Part shown: in pieces, positions 52,980-61,735 of the stretch
Layout: each line of letters begins with the position of its first letter
Numbering within the stretch: position 1 is the first letter of the stretch
From: Streptomyces aculeolatus
Lineage (GTDB): Bacteria > Actinomycetota > Actinomycetes > Streptomycetales > Streptomycetaceae
Direction: 5' to 3'
DNA: 64,000 nt
Assembly: GCF_020400605.1 (NCBI RefSeq)
Contig: NZ_JAINRD010000008.1
Location: forward strand, 186,001 to 250,000
The notes under the pieces: generated by a model
Seen by the model: only the letters and a program-made list of their open reading frames with translations
Databases searched by the model: none
What the model was told of the DNA's origin: nothing
Position numbers and translations under genes: made by a program

Positions 52980-53840
52980 TCAGCCGGCGGGCTTGCGGAC
53001 GATGCCGCCGTACTCGTACACGGGCTTGCTGTGCTTCGTCGTGCCGAGGTAGGGCCTGAGGGACGGGTCGACGGGGGCCAGCGGCGGCTGGAACCGGTCG
53101 GGCCGCCAGTCGACGAGGTCCACGAGCCCGGGCTCGACCGGGTCCAGGCCCGCCACGAGGGCGTCGACCTCGGCGGGCGTCCGGGTCTGCCACGGGATGC
53201 CCTTGGCGCGGACGCTCTCCGTCATCGCGGCGCTGGTGGCGGGGTCGTCGGTCACCACCTGCGACAGGCAGACGCAGCTGCCGGGCCGCGCGCGGTCGAG
53301 CACGGCGCCGAGCACGCCGACGGGGTCGTCCTCGTCGGGTACGTGGTGCATGACCGACAGGTAGAGAACGGCGAGCGGTTCGTCGTAGTCGAGGAGCCGG
53401 GTGACGAGCGGGTCGTCGAGGATGGTGCCGGGGTCGCGGAGGTCGCCGTCGACGACGATGGTGGAGGCGTCCTCGGCGAGCAGCGCGCGGCCGTGGGCCA
53501 GGACGATGGGGTCGTTGTCGACGTACACGACGCGGGCGTCGGGGGTGAAGCGCTGGGCGACCTGGTGGACGTTGTTGTCCGTGGGCAGTCCGCAGCCCAT
53601 GTCGAGGAACTGCCGGATGCCGGCCTCCTGCACGAGCCAGCGCACGGCCCGGTAGAGGAACTGCCGGTTCTCGCGGGTGATGTCGAGCCCGGCGGGGAAC
53701 TCCTTGAGCTGCTTGAGGGCGAACTCCCGGTCGACGGCGTAGTTGTCCTTGCCGCCGAGGAGCCAGCCGTAGACGCGGGCGGACGTCGGCTGCTCGACCG
53801 ACACGCCGGGTATGAAGGACTCGTCGTCTGCTGACACCAC
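52980..53840 (-). CDS. SAM-dependent methyltransferase (DUF574 family)
   Basis: A 286-residue protein of the actinobacterial DUF574 group. It begins with the family's PTSARVYGWLLGGKDNYAVD, then the SAM motif FLDMGCGLPTDNNVH and VVYVDNDPIVLAHGRALL. Members are abundant in Streptomyces and their substrates are unknown. There is no operon partner; 181 bp upstream hold only a presumed promoter. Confidence 0.88.
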   Translation of the reverse strand: MVSADDESFIPGVSVEQPTSARVYGWLLGGKDNYAVDREFALKQLKEFPAGLDITRENRQFLYRAVRWLVQEAGIRQFLDMGCGLPTDNNVHQVAQRFTPDARVVYVDNDPIVLAHGRALLAEDASTIVVDGDLRDPGTILDDPLVTRLLDYDEPLAVLYLSVMHHVPDEDDPVGVLGAVLDRARPGSCVCLSQVVTDDPATSAAMTESVRAKGIPWQTRTPAEVDALVAGLDPVEPGLVDLVDWRPDRFQPPLAPVDPSLRPYLGTTKHSKPVYEYGGIVRKPAG

Positions 53841-54021
53841 GTGCTCCCCGCGTCCACTCGACGCCTCGAAGATCGAGACAGGTTGGCACGAGGGTATCCC
53901 AGCGGCCCGCCCCCCGCAGGGGGTGCGGACGGCGGGGTGCGGGCGCCGCGGGGCGCCGGTACGCGCCCGCCGGGCGCGGCCGGGACGGGGCGGTGCCGAG
54001 CGCCCCGTCCCGGTGCGGCCG

Positions 54022-54507
54022 TCAGGCCGCCTGCGGGCCGAGGAGCGCGGCGAACCGGTCCAGGTACAGCGGCCAGCCGTCGTCGGAGCCGACGCCGTCC
54101 GCGACGGACCGCCAGCCGGGGCCGTGCCGCTCGATGCCCCGGTGCTCCAGCTCGACGCGGGTGCGGTCCGGGGTTTCCGCGACGAACCGGACCTCCACCT
54201 CGCTGGCGTTCTCCGGGTCGGCCTCCAACTGCCAGCTGGGGCCGATGTCCCAGCTGAACACCACCCGCACCGGCGGCTCGTACGCCAGCACGCGGGCCCA
54301 GCGGCACTCGCTGCCGTCCTCGGCCCGGTCGTAGATGTGGCCGCCCACCCGCGGCTCGAAGACGGTCTCGGCGATGGGCTTGCCGAGAAGGTTGTGCTCC
54401 GGCGGCTTGAAGTCGCCGAACCGCTCGGTGAAGGCGGTGAACGCCTTCTCCAGGGGTGCTGCGACGACCGTCTGCCGTCGCACCACGGGGTTGTCCCGCG
54501 TCGTCAT
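54022..54507 (-). CDS. SRPBCC/AHSA1-domain protein
   Basis: A 161-residue START-like fold protein. VRRQTVVAAPLEKAFTAFTERF at the N-terminus and WRSVADGVGSDDGWPLYLDRFA at the C-terminus are typical of the Hsp90-activator-like group. It is co-translated with the ArsR gene upstream (4-bp overlap), a very common pair in actinobacteria. Ligand unknown. Confidence 0.87.
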   Translation of the reverse strand: MTTRDNPVVRRQTVVAAPLEKAFTAFTERFGDFKPPEHNLLGKPIAETVFEPRVGGHIYDRAEDGSECRWARVLAYEPPVRVVFSWDIGPSWQLEADPENASEVEVRFVAETPDRTRVELEHRGIERHGPGWRSVADGVGSDDGWPLYLDRFAALLGPQAA

Positions 54508-54848
54508 GGCTTCTCCTCACGCTGGTCTCGTCCGCCGGTGCCGCGGCCTTCCGCGACATCCTCGTATCCGGTCAGGGCGCGGCTCCAGAACGTCTCCAGC
54601 TGGTCCCTGAGCGCGGCGACTCCCGCCGGGTCGAGCCGGTAGATCCGCCTCGTGCCCGCGGTGCGCTCCGTCACCAGTCCCGCGTTCTTGAGCACCTTCA
54701 GATGCTGAGAGACGGCCGGCCTGCTGACCGGCAGCTCCTCCGCGAGCTCTCCGACCGCGCGCTCCCGCTCGGCCAGGCAGGCGATGATCGCCCGCCTGGT
54801 GGGATCGCCCACCGCGCTCCACCCGTCGTCCGGTTCGTAAGTCGCCAC
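54504..54848 (-). CDS. ArsR-family regulator
   Basis: A 114-residue winged-helix repressor: DPTRRAIIACLAERERAVGELAEELPVSRPAVSQHLKVLKNAGLV in short spans around residues 15-60. No Cys metal site is visible, so it is probably not a metal sensor. The transcript may be leaderless, because the promoter ends about 8 bp before the GTG start. An operator overlaps the -10 element. Confidence 0.87.
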   Translation of the reverse strand: MATYEPDDGWSAVGDPTRRAIIACLAERERAVGELAEELPVSRPAVSQHLKVLKNAGLVTERTAGTRRIYRLDPAGVAALRDQLETFWSRALTGYEDVAEGRGTGGRDQREEKP

Positions 54849-54853
54849 GAACG

Positions 54854-54885
54854 GTAAGCATAGACTTACGAATACGCGAGCGCAA
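54854..54885 (-). promoter_or_regulatory. ArsR-SRPBCC promoter with overlapping operator
   Basis: On the minus strand TTGCGC (54880-54885), 17 bp, then TATGCT (54857-54862), about 8 bp before the GTG start, so the mRNA should be leaderless. The inverted repeat GTAAG...CTTAC (54854-54869) covers the -10, as expected for autorepression by the ArsR protein. Confidence 0.65.
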
Positions 54886-54900
54886 GGGAACCCGCCGCGG

Positions 54901-55845
54901 CTACGCGCCCTTCCCGGTCCGCGTCAGGGACAGCAGGTCCCTGGCCGGTCCTGACGGCCGCTGGCCCCGCGGCCACACCGCCCGCAGCGCCCGGGTCAGG
55001 TCCAGCCCCGACACCCCCACCGCCACCAGCCGCCGAGCCGCCACCTCGTCCGCCACCGCCAGCTCCGAGAGCACCGCGGGCCCCGCCCCCGTGACCGCCG
55101 CCGACTTCACCGCCGTCGTCGACGCCAGCTCCAGCAGCGGCACCCCCAGCCCGCCGTACGGGGCCAGCGCCTCGTCCAGCACCTGCCGGGTGCCCGACCC
55201 CTGCTCCCGCAGCACCAGCGCCGCCCCCGCCAGCTCCGCCGGCGGCAGCCCCCGCCGCCGGCGTGCCCACGGATGCGACGGCGCCACCACGACCAGCAGC
55301 CGGTCGTGCCCGATCACCGCGCCGTCCAGCCCCTCCGGCACCCCCGAGCCCTCCACGAACCCCAGGTCCGCCGCCCCGGCGCGGACCTGTGCCGCCACCG
55401 CCACCGAGTTCCCCGCCTGCAGCGACACCGCCGTCTCCGGCCGTGCCGCGCGCAGCGCGACCAGCCACCCCGGCAGCAGGTACTCCGCGACGGTCAGGCT
55501 CGCCGTCACCCGCAGCCGCGAGTCGCGCCGCCCGCGCAGCGCGGCCGCGCCCGCGTCGAACGCCTCCGCCGCCTCCACCACCCGCCGGGCCCACTCCGTC
55601 ACCACGCCGCCCGCGTCCGTGAGCCGCGAGCCGGCCGGCGAGCGGTGGACGAGCGCGACGCCGAGCTGCCGCTCCATGGACCGGATGCGGGCGCTGGCGG
55701 CGGGCTGGCTCACGCCGACGGCCTTCGCCGCCCGCCCGAGGCTGCCCAGCCGGGCGACGGCGAGCAGCAGCTCCAGCGCCGCCAGGTCCGGCACCCGGCG
55801 GGCCAGCGACGGCTCCGGGGCATCCCCGGCCTCGTACTCACTCAT
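54901..55845 (-). CDS. LysR-family transcriptional regulator
   Basis: A 314-residue LysR protein. The N-terminal helix-turn-helix (ARLGSLGRAAKAVGVSQPAA, then SARIRSMERQLGVALVHRSP) is at about 30-75; a periplasmic-binding-like effector domain follows. It is divergent from, and by convention controls, the TDT transporter gene. Its 70-bp shared spacer includes a CATAA...TTATG dyad. Confidence 0.88.
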   Translation of the reverse strand: MSEYEAGDAPEPSLARRVPDLAALELLLAVARLGSLGRAAKAVGVSQPAASARIRSMERQLGVALVHRSPAGSRLTDAGGVVTEWARRVVEAAEAFDAGAAALRGRRDSRLRVTASLTVAEYLLPGWLVALRAARPETAVSLQAGNSVAVAAQVRAGAADLGFVEGSGVPEGLDGAVIGHDRLLVVVAPSHPWARRRRGLPPAELAGAALVLREQGSGTRQVLDEALAPYGGLGVPLLELASTTAVKSAAVTGAGPAVLSELAVADEVAARRLVAVGVSGLDLTRALRAVWPRGQRPSGPARDLLSLTRTGKGA

Positions 55846-55915
55846 AACCCCAGCTTATGAGCCGATAGCGGATCGGTCCCTACCGGCCGCCCGCCGCCCC
55901 GGCGAGGCTGGCGCC

Positions 55916-57019
55916 ATGGCCGCCACCGCGCTCGTACGCCCCCGCCCCGCCACCCGCGCACACCGGCGGCTCTCCACCCGCGACCTCGGCCCCAACTGGT
56001 ACGCGGGCGTCATGGGCACCGCCATCGTCGCCACCGCGGGTGCCGCGCTCGGCCTGCCGGCCGCCGCCCTCGTGCCCGTCTGGGCACTGTCGGCCGTCCT
56101 CCTCGCCGTGCTGCTGGCCGCGCGCGCCGTGCACTGGGCCCGGCACCCGGACCGCGCCCGCGAGCACCTTGCCGATCCCGCGGTCGCGCCGTTCTACGGG
56201 TGCCTGTCGATGGCCCTGCTCGCGGTCGGCGCCGCGACGACCGCCGTGGGCGGGCGGGCGACGGGCGCGGACGCGGCGTTCGCCGTGCACGCCGGGCTGT
56301 GGACGGCCGGTACCGCGGTGGGGCTGGCGGCCGCGGTCGCCGTGCCGTATCTGATGGTCGTACGCCACCGGGTGCGCCCCGGCGACGCCTCGCCGGTGTG
56401 GCTGCTGCCGGTCGTGGCGCCGATGGTGTCGGCCGCGACGGGCCCGGCGCTGGCCCCGCGGCTGCCGGCGGGGCAGTGGCGGGAGTCGCTGGTGCTGGGG
56501 TGCTTCGCGATGTTCGGGATGAGCCTGCTGGCGACGCTGCTGATCCTGCCGCTGGTCTTCGCCCGGCTGGTCGAGCGGGGGCCGCTGCCGCTCGCGCTGA
56601 CACCGGCGCTGTTCCTGGTGCTGGGGCCGCTCGGGCAGTCGACGACGGCGGCGGGGGCACTGGCGGACGGCTCGGCGGCGGTGCCGGGGGCGTTCGCGAC
56701 GCTGTACGGGGTGCCGGTGCTGGGGTTCGCGCTGCTGTGGCTGGCGGTGGCGGGCGCGATGGTCGTACGGGCGGCGCGGCGCGGCATGCCGTTCGCGCTG
56801 ACCTGGTGGGCGTTCACGTTCCCGGTCGGCACGTGCGTGACGGGCGCGGTGGCCCTGGCGGAGCACACCGGACTCACGGCGTTCCGCGGGCTGGCAGTGC
56901 TGCTGTACGGGCTGCTGGTGGCGGCCTGGCTGACGGCCGCGGTGCGCACCGGGGCGGCGGTGGCCCGCGGCGGGCTGCTCGCGGCCCCGGCCCCGGTTCC
57001 GGAGCGGACCGTAGCCTGA
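55916..57019 (+). CDS. TDT-family (SLAC1/TehA-like) transporter
   Basis: A 367-residue protein with about ten helices. LGPNWYAGVMGTAIVA at the start and GPLGQSTTAAGAL, FALTWWAFTFPVGTCVTGAVAL near the end are the signature of tellurite-resistance/dicarboxylate (TDT) transporters, which export anions such as sulfite or malate. Divergent LysR regulator suggests substrate-induced expression. Confidence 0.87.
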   Translation: MAATALVRPRPATRAHRRLSTRDLGPNWYAGVMGTAIVATAGAALGLPAAALVPVWALSAVLLAVLLAARAVHWARHPDRAREHLADPAVAPFYGCLSMALLAVGAATTAVGGRATGADAAFAVHAGLWTAGTAVGLAAAVAVPYLMVVRHRVRPGDASPVWLLPVVAPMVSAATGPALAPRLPAGQWRESLVLGCFAMFGMSLLATLLILPLVFARLVERGPLPLALTPALFLVLGPLGQSTTAAGALADGSAAVPGAFATLYGVPVLGFALLWLAVAGAMVVRAARRGMPFALTWWAFTFPVGTCVTGAVALAEHTGLTAFRGLAVLLYGLLVAAWLTAAVRTGAAVARGGLLAAPAPVPERTVA

Positions 57020-57023
57020 GCGC

Positions 57024-57746
57024 ATGGCGCGCAGACGTGTGGTGTCCCTGGTCCCGTCGCTGACCGAGGCGGTCGCCGTCTCGGCGCCCGGCGTCCTCGT
57101 CGGCGCCACCGACTGGTGCAGCCACCCGGCGGGGCTGGACGTCGCCCGGGTCCGGGGGACGAAGAACCCGGACGTCGAGCGGATCGTCGCGCTGGCCCCG
57201 GACCTGGTGGTCGCGAACGAGGAGGAGAACCGCGCGCCCGACCTCGCCGCGCTGCGGGCGGCGGGCCTGGAGGTGCTGGTCACCGAAGTCCGCACGCTGG
57301 AGCAGGCGTTCGCAGAGCTGGCCCGGGTGCTGGCGGCGTGCGGGGCGGCGGCGCGACCGGACTGGCTGGCCGCCGCGGAGGCGGCGTGGCGGGACGTACG
57401 GCCGCCGGCCGCGCGCCGGCCCGCGGTCGTGCCGGTGTGGCGGCGGCCGTGGATGGTGCTGGGCCGGCAGACGTTCGCCGGGGACCTGCTGGCGCGGCTG
57501 GGGGTGGCGAACGTGTACGCGGGGCACGCGGAGCGGTATCCGCGGGTGCCGCTCGCGGAGTTGCGGGGCAGCGGGGCGGAGCTGGTGGTGCTGCCCGACG
57601 AGCCGTACGCGTTCGCCGCCGACGACGGTCCGGAGGCGTTCCCGGGGCTGGCGGCGGCGCTGGTGAGCGGGCGGCATCTGACGTGGTACGGGCCGTCGCT
57701 GGCGCGGGCGCCCGAGGTGCTGGGCGCGGCGCTGCACGGGACGTGA
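57024..57746 (+). CDS. BtuF/helical-backbone metal-receptor-like protein, no signal peptide
   Basis: A 240-residue protein with the fold of ABC substrate-binding proteins for cobalamin or ferric compounds: RVVSLVPSLTEAV, GATDWCSHPAG, DVERIVALAPDLVVANEEEN, LGRQTFAGDLLARLG. No signal or lipobox is present and no ABC partner adjoins it, so it may act in the cytoplasm. It lies 4 bp downstream of the TDT gene, probably co-transcribed. Confidence 0.83.
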   Translation: MARRRVVSLVPSLTEAVAVSAPGVLVGATDWCSHPAGLDVARVRGTKNPDVERIVALAPDLVVANEEENRAPDLAALRAAGLEVLVTEVRTLEQAFAELARVLAACGAAARPDWLAAAEAAWRDVRPPAARRPAVVPVWRRPWMVLGRQTFAGDLLARLGVANVYAGHAERYPRVPLAELRGSGAELVVLPDEPYAFAADDGPEAFPGLAAALVSGRHLTWYGPSLARAPEVLGAALHGT

Positions 57747-57761
57747 GGAGCACACGCGCGG

Positions 57762-57799
57762 GCGCCCCGCCGCCCCCTCGGAAGGGGGCGGCGGGGCGC
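57762..57799. terminator. Strong bidirectional terminator
   Basis: Perfect 16-bp GC stem (57762-57777 and 57784-57799) with a 6-nt TCGGAA loop between the convergent BtuF-like and betaine transporter genes. Confidence 0.88.
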
Positions 57800-57821
57800 G
57801 GGCCGGTGAGGCTTCCTCCGG

Positions 57822-60452
57822 TCAGGACAGCGGTGCGATCCTGTCGATGACCTCGGGGTTGTCGTCCAGCCACTTGCGGGCGGACTCCTTCTCCTTGCCG
57901 GTGCCGCCGTTCTGGATCTCGACCTCCAGCGAGGACAGCTCCTCCTCGGAGAGCTTGAAGTCCTTCAGCCACTTGTGGAACTCCGGGAAGTCCTCGGCGA
58001 AGTCCTTCTTGGCCACGGTGTGGATGTCGTCGCCCTCGCCCCAGGCCCCCTTCGGGTCCTCCAGCTTGGTCAGGTCCCACTTGCCGTAGGCCCAGTGCGG
58101 CGACCAGAGCGTGACGACGATGGGCTCCTTCTTGTCGTACGCGCGCTCCAGCTCGGCGAGCATCGAGGAGGTGGACGAGGAGACGACCTCCCAGTCCTCC
58201 AGGCCGTACTCGTTGACGACCTTGTCCTGGAGGATCCCCATCATGCCGGCGCTGGCCTCGATGCCGATGATCTTCCCGTCGAACTCGCCCTTGTGGTCCT
58301 TCAGGTCCTCGAGGGACTTGATGTCCTTCATGTACGACGGGACGGACAACTCCAGCGTCGTCGGCCCGTACCACGAGCCGATATCGGTGAGGTCGTCGCC
58401 GAATCTCTCCCAGTACTGCTCGTGCGTGACCGGCAGCCAGGCGTCGAACTGCACGTCCATCTGGCCCTCGGCGAGCGCCGTGTAGAGCGGGCCGGGGTCG
58501 AGCTGCTTGACGTTGGTCTTGTAGCCGCGGTCCTCCAGCACGTTCTGCCACAGGTACGTGGAGGCGATGGCCTCGTCCCACGGGAAGTACCCGAGGTTCA
58601 CGGTCTTGCCCGCGTCCTTGCCCTGGGTGCCGCCGCCGCTGCCGCCCTCGGGCAGCGGGGCGATCTTGTCGACGTAGCCCTTGTTCTGGTCCAGCCAGGC
58701 GCGGACGGCCTCCTGCTCCTTGCCCTCGCCGGCCTCGACGATCATCTCCTCCAGGCTGGTGAGCTCCTTCTCCTTCATGGTGAAGTCGCGCAGCCAGTCG
58801 GCGACGACGGGCTCGTCCTTCGCGAAGCCCTTGCGGGCGGTGGTGTGGACGTCGTCGCCGGAGCCCCAGGCGCCCTTCGGGTCCTCCAGCTTGGTCATGT
58901 CGAACTTGCTGTACGCCCAGTGCGGCGACCACAGCGTGACGACCACCGGCTCCTCGGCCGCGTACGCGCGCTCCAGCTCGGCGAGCATCGAGGACGTGGA
59001 CGAGGAGACGACCTCCCAGTCCTCCAGGCCGTACTCGCCCACGACCTTGTCCTTCAGGATGCCCATCATGCCGGCGCTGGCCTCGATGCCGATGATCTTC
59101 CCGTCGAACTCGCCCTTGTGGTCCTTCAGGTCCTCGAGGGACTTGATGTCCTTCATGTACGACGGGACGGACAGCTCCAGCGTCGTGGGCCCGTACCAGG
59201 AGCCCATGTCCTCCATCTTGTCGCCGAACTTCTCCCAGTACTGCTCGTGGGTCACGGGCAGCCAGGCGTCGGTCTGGAAGTCGACCTGGCCCTCGGAGAC
59301 GGCGGTGAAGAGCGGGCCCGGGTCGAGCTGCTTGGCCTCGGCCTTGAAGCCGCGCTGCTCCAGCACCTCCTTCCACAGGAAGGTGGAGGCGATGCCCTCG
59401 TCCCAGGGGATGTAGCCGATGTCGATCTGCCGGCCCTGGCCGACGTCCGTGGACGCGGCGGCCTCCTGCGTGGTGCCCTCGTCCTCGCTCTCGGCCAGGT
59501 TCAGGCCGCCGGCGAGCAGCGCCAGCACGACGATGCCGACGGTGGCGATCGCGGTGGTCGGCTTGTAGTGCAGGAACTTCCACCGGTCGACCGCGGCCGC
59601 GGTCTTGGCGAGCGCGCGCCGGCCGAGCGGCGAGACGCGCTGGTTGAGCGCGCCGGTCATCCGGTCCAGGTACATGGCGAGGATGACGACGACGAGGCCG
59701 CTCTCGAAGCCGGTGCCGATGGCGACCCGGGTGACGGCGTTGTAGACGACCTCGCCGAGGCCGCCGCCGCCGACCATGCCGGCGATGACGACCATCGACA
59801 GCGCGAGCATGATGACCTGGTTGACGCCGGCCATGATCGTCGGCAGCGCCAGCGGCAGCTGCACGCGGCGCAGGGTGTCGGCGGGCTTGGTGCCGAACGC
59901 CTCGGCGGCCTCGACGAGTTCCGCGTCGACCTGCCGGATGCCCAGCTCGGTCATGCGCACGCCGGGCGGCATCGCGAACACGATGGTGGCGATGATGCCC
60001 GGGGTGATGCCGATGGAGAAGAAGATGACGCCCGGGATCAGGTAGACGAAGGCGGGCATCGTCTGCATGAAGTCGAGCATCGGCCTGATGGCCGCGCTGA
60101 CCACCTTGTTACGGGCCGCCCAGATGCCCAGCGGCACGGCGATCACCACGGTGATCGCGGTGGCGACCAGCACCATCGACAGGGTTTCCATGGCCTCGGG
60201 CCACAGTTGCACCGAGTCGATGACGGCGAATCCCGCGAACGCGAGCACCGCGGGCAGCGGGCCGCGCAGCCAGAAGGCGATCACGGCGAAGATGCCGGCC
60301 ATGACGAGCGGTTCCGGCGCGTCGAGGACGGCGTTGACGCCGTCGTACATGCCGGTGAGGACCGTGTCGATGAAGTCGAAGAGCCAGCCGAGGTGGTCCT
60401 TGAGCCAGTCGACGACCGACTCGACCCGGGACCCGAAGTCGATCTCAGGCAC
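57822..60452 (-). CDS. Fused betaine-type ABC permease with two tandem substrate-binding domains
   Basis: An 876-residue OpuA/ProW-type protein for compatible solutes. Permease domain at about 49-270 (EAFGTKPADTLRRVQLPLALPT), one more helix at about 300-317, then two OpuAC-like binding domains (about 343-602 and 618-876) joined by a Gly/Ser linker. Each domain has the ligand-cage segments (PWDE, DAWLPVTHEQYW, GSWYGPTTLEL, LWSPHWAY). Residues 418-497 and 693-772 differ at only two positions. It starts with GTG and overlaps the ATPase gene by 8 bp. Confidence 0.92.
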   Translation of the reverse strand: MPEIDFGSRVESVVDWLKDHLGWLFDFIDTVLTGMYDGVNAVLDAPEPLVMAGIFAVIAFWLRGPLPAVLAFAGFAVIDSVQLWPEAMETLSMVLVATAITVVIAVPLGIWAARNKVVSAAIRPMLDFMQTMPAFVYLIPGVIFFSIGITPGIIATIVFAMPPGVRMTELGIRQVDAELVEAAEAFGTKPADTLRRVQLPLALPTIMAGVNQVIMLALSMVVIAGMVGGGGLGEVVYNAVTRVAIGTGFESGLVVVILAMYLDRMTGALNQRVSPLGRRALAKTAAAVDRWKFLHYKPTTAIATVGIVVLALLAGGLNLAESEDEGTTQEAAASTDVGQGRQIDIGYIPWDEGIASTFLWKEVLEQRGFKAEAKQLDPGPLFTAVSEGQVDFQTDAWLPVTHEQYWEKFGDKMEDMGSWYGPTTLELSVPSYMKDIKSLEDLKDHKGEFDGKIIGIEASAGMMGILKDKVVGEYGLEDWEVVSSSTSSMLAELERAYAAEEPVVVTLWSPHWAYSKFDMTKLEDPKGAWGSGDDVHTTARKGFAKDEPVVADWLRDFTMKEKELTSLEEMIVEAGEGKEQEAVRAWLDQNKGYVDKIAPLPEGGSGGGTQGKDAGKTVNLGYFPWDEAIASTYLWQNVLEDRGYKTNVKQLDPGPLYTALAEGQMDVQFDAWLPVTHEQYWERFGDDLTDIGSWYGPTTLELSVPSYMKDIKSLEDLKDHKGEFDGKIIGIEASAGMMGILQDKVVNEYGLEDWEVVSSSTSSMLAELERAYDKKEPIVVTLWSPHWAYGKWDLTKLEDPKGAWGEGDDIHTVAKKDFAEDFPEFHKWLKDFKLSEEELSSLEVEIQNGGTGKEKESARKWLDDNPEVIDRIAPLS
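58237..58348 (-). repeat. 112-bp perfect direct repeat, copy A
   Basis: Identical over 112 nt to 59062-59173, 825 bp (275 codons) away and in the same reading frame. It lies inside the second substrate-binding domain. Third codon positions are also identical, which protein-level selection alone would not maintain. Confidence 0.9.
59062..59173 (-). repeat. 112-bp perfect direct repeat, copy B
   Basis: Partner of 58237-58348, inside the first substrate-binding domain. The identity sits in a longer, slightly diverged region (about 58137-58376 versus 58962-59201). Confidence 0.9.
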
Positions 60453-61521
60453 CGGCGATCACCTTCTCGCCCTCGTCGTCGCCGGCCTGGTCGCCCAGGA
60501 TGGACAGCAGCCGGCCGCGCTCCACGAGGCCGACGAGGTCGCCGTCGGCATCGGTGACGCCCACGGCGTCGTCGCCGGTCGCGAACGGGCCGAACAGCTC
60601 GGCGACGGGGGTGTCCTCGGTGACGCTGACGGGCGCCGCGGCGCGCAGCTCCTTCGGGGAGAGGCCGTCCTGCGGCTCCTCCATGATGGAGCCGGCGGTG
60701 AGCACCCGGGTGCGGTCGACGTCCTCGACGAAGCGGCGGACGTAGTCGTCCGCGGGCCGCACGAGGATGTCCTCGGGGCTGCCTATCTGGACGATGCGGC
60801 CGTCGCGCATGACGGCGATGCGGTCGCCCAGGCGCATGGCCTCGTTCAGGTCGTGGGTGATGAAGACGATGGTCTTCTTCAGCTTGGACTGCAGCTCGAT
60901 GAGCTGGTCCTGCATGTCCCGCCGGATCAGCGGGTCGAGCGCGCTGAACGACTCGTCCATGAGGAGCAGGTCGGCGTCGGTGGCCAGGGCGCGGGCCAGG
61001 CCCACGCGCTGCTTCATGCCGCCGGACAGCTCGTCGGGCCAGTGGTGCTCCCAGCCCTTCAGGCCGGTCAGCTCCAGGGCCTCGGTGGCGCGCTTCTCGC
61101 GCTCCTGCCGGGGTATGCCCTGGACCTCGAGACCGTACGCGGCGTTCTCCAGGACGCTGCGGTGCGGGAAGAGCGCGAAGTGCTGGAAGACCATGCTGAT
61201 CTTCTTGGAGCGCACCTCGCGCAGCTCGCGGTCCGTCAGCGACGTCAGGTCCTGGCCGTCGAAGAGCACCCGGCCCGACGTGGCGTCGAGCAGCCCGTTG
61301 AGCATGCGCAGCAACGTGGACTTGCCGGACCCGGAGAGGCCCATGACCACGAATATCTCGCCCGACTCGACGGTGAAGGAGGCGTCCACCACCGCCGCGG
61401 TTGTGCCCTTCTTGCGAAGTTTCTCCCGATCCTCGCCTGCCTCTAGCTTGGCGACCGCATCGTCTGGCCGTTTGCCGAACACCTTGTACAGGCGCTCCGC
61501 CTGGAGCCTGCTCACATACAC
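60445..61521 (-). CDS. Betaine-type ABC transporter ATPase with CBS region (OpuAA/ProV-like)
   Basis: A 358-residue ATPase. Walker A GLSGSGKS (61-68), signature LSGGMKQ (165-171), Walker B LLLMDE (185-190) and a C-terminal CBS-like region (about 285-348), which senses ionic strength in related transporters. The N-terminal extension QAERLYKVFGKRPDDA is the family's. GTG at 61521 follows GAGG by 6 nt; a second GTG at 61515 is also possible. First gene of the operon. Confidence 0.93.
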   Translation of the reverse strand: MYVSRLQAERLYKVFGKRPDDAVAKLEAGEDREKLRKKGTTAAVVDASFTVESGEIFVVMGLSGSGKSTLLRMLNGLLDATSGRVLFDGQDLTSLTDRELREVRSKKISMVFQHFALFPHRSVLENAAYGLEVQGIPRQEREKRATEALELTGLKGWEHHWPDELSGGMKQRVGLARALATDADLLLMDESFSALDPLIRRDMQDQLIELQSKLKKTIVFITHDLNEAMRLGDRIAVMRDGRIVQIGSPEDILVRPADDYVRRFVEDVDRTRVLTAGSIMEEPQDGLSPKELRAAAPVSVTEDTPVAELFGPFATGDDAVGVTDADGDLVGLVERGRLLSILGDQAGDDEGEKVIAGA

Positions 61522-61735
61522 CTCACGCCTCGAACGGAAAAATCGACCTGCCTCCCCCGTCGGCAGGTCGTGGAGTGACGCGGGTTCTGCCCTGATGCTT
61601 ACCGAATTGTCCGTGTATAGACCATCGGTTCACTCCACTTCGGCCGCTGCCCAGGATCCCGGTGTCCAAACCATGGCGTGATCCAGTTCACATCGCGATC
61701 GCGTTTGGTCGCGGTGCATGCGGCATCATCAGGGG

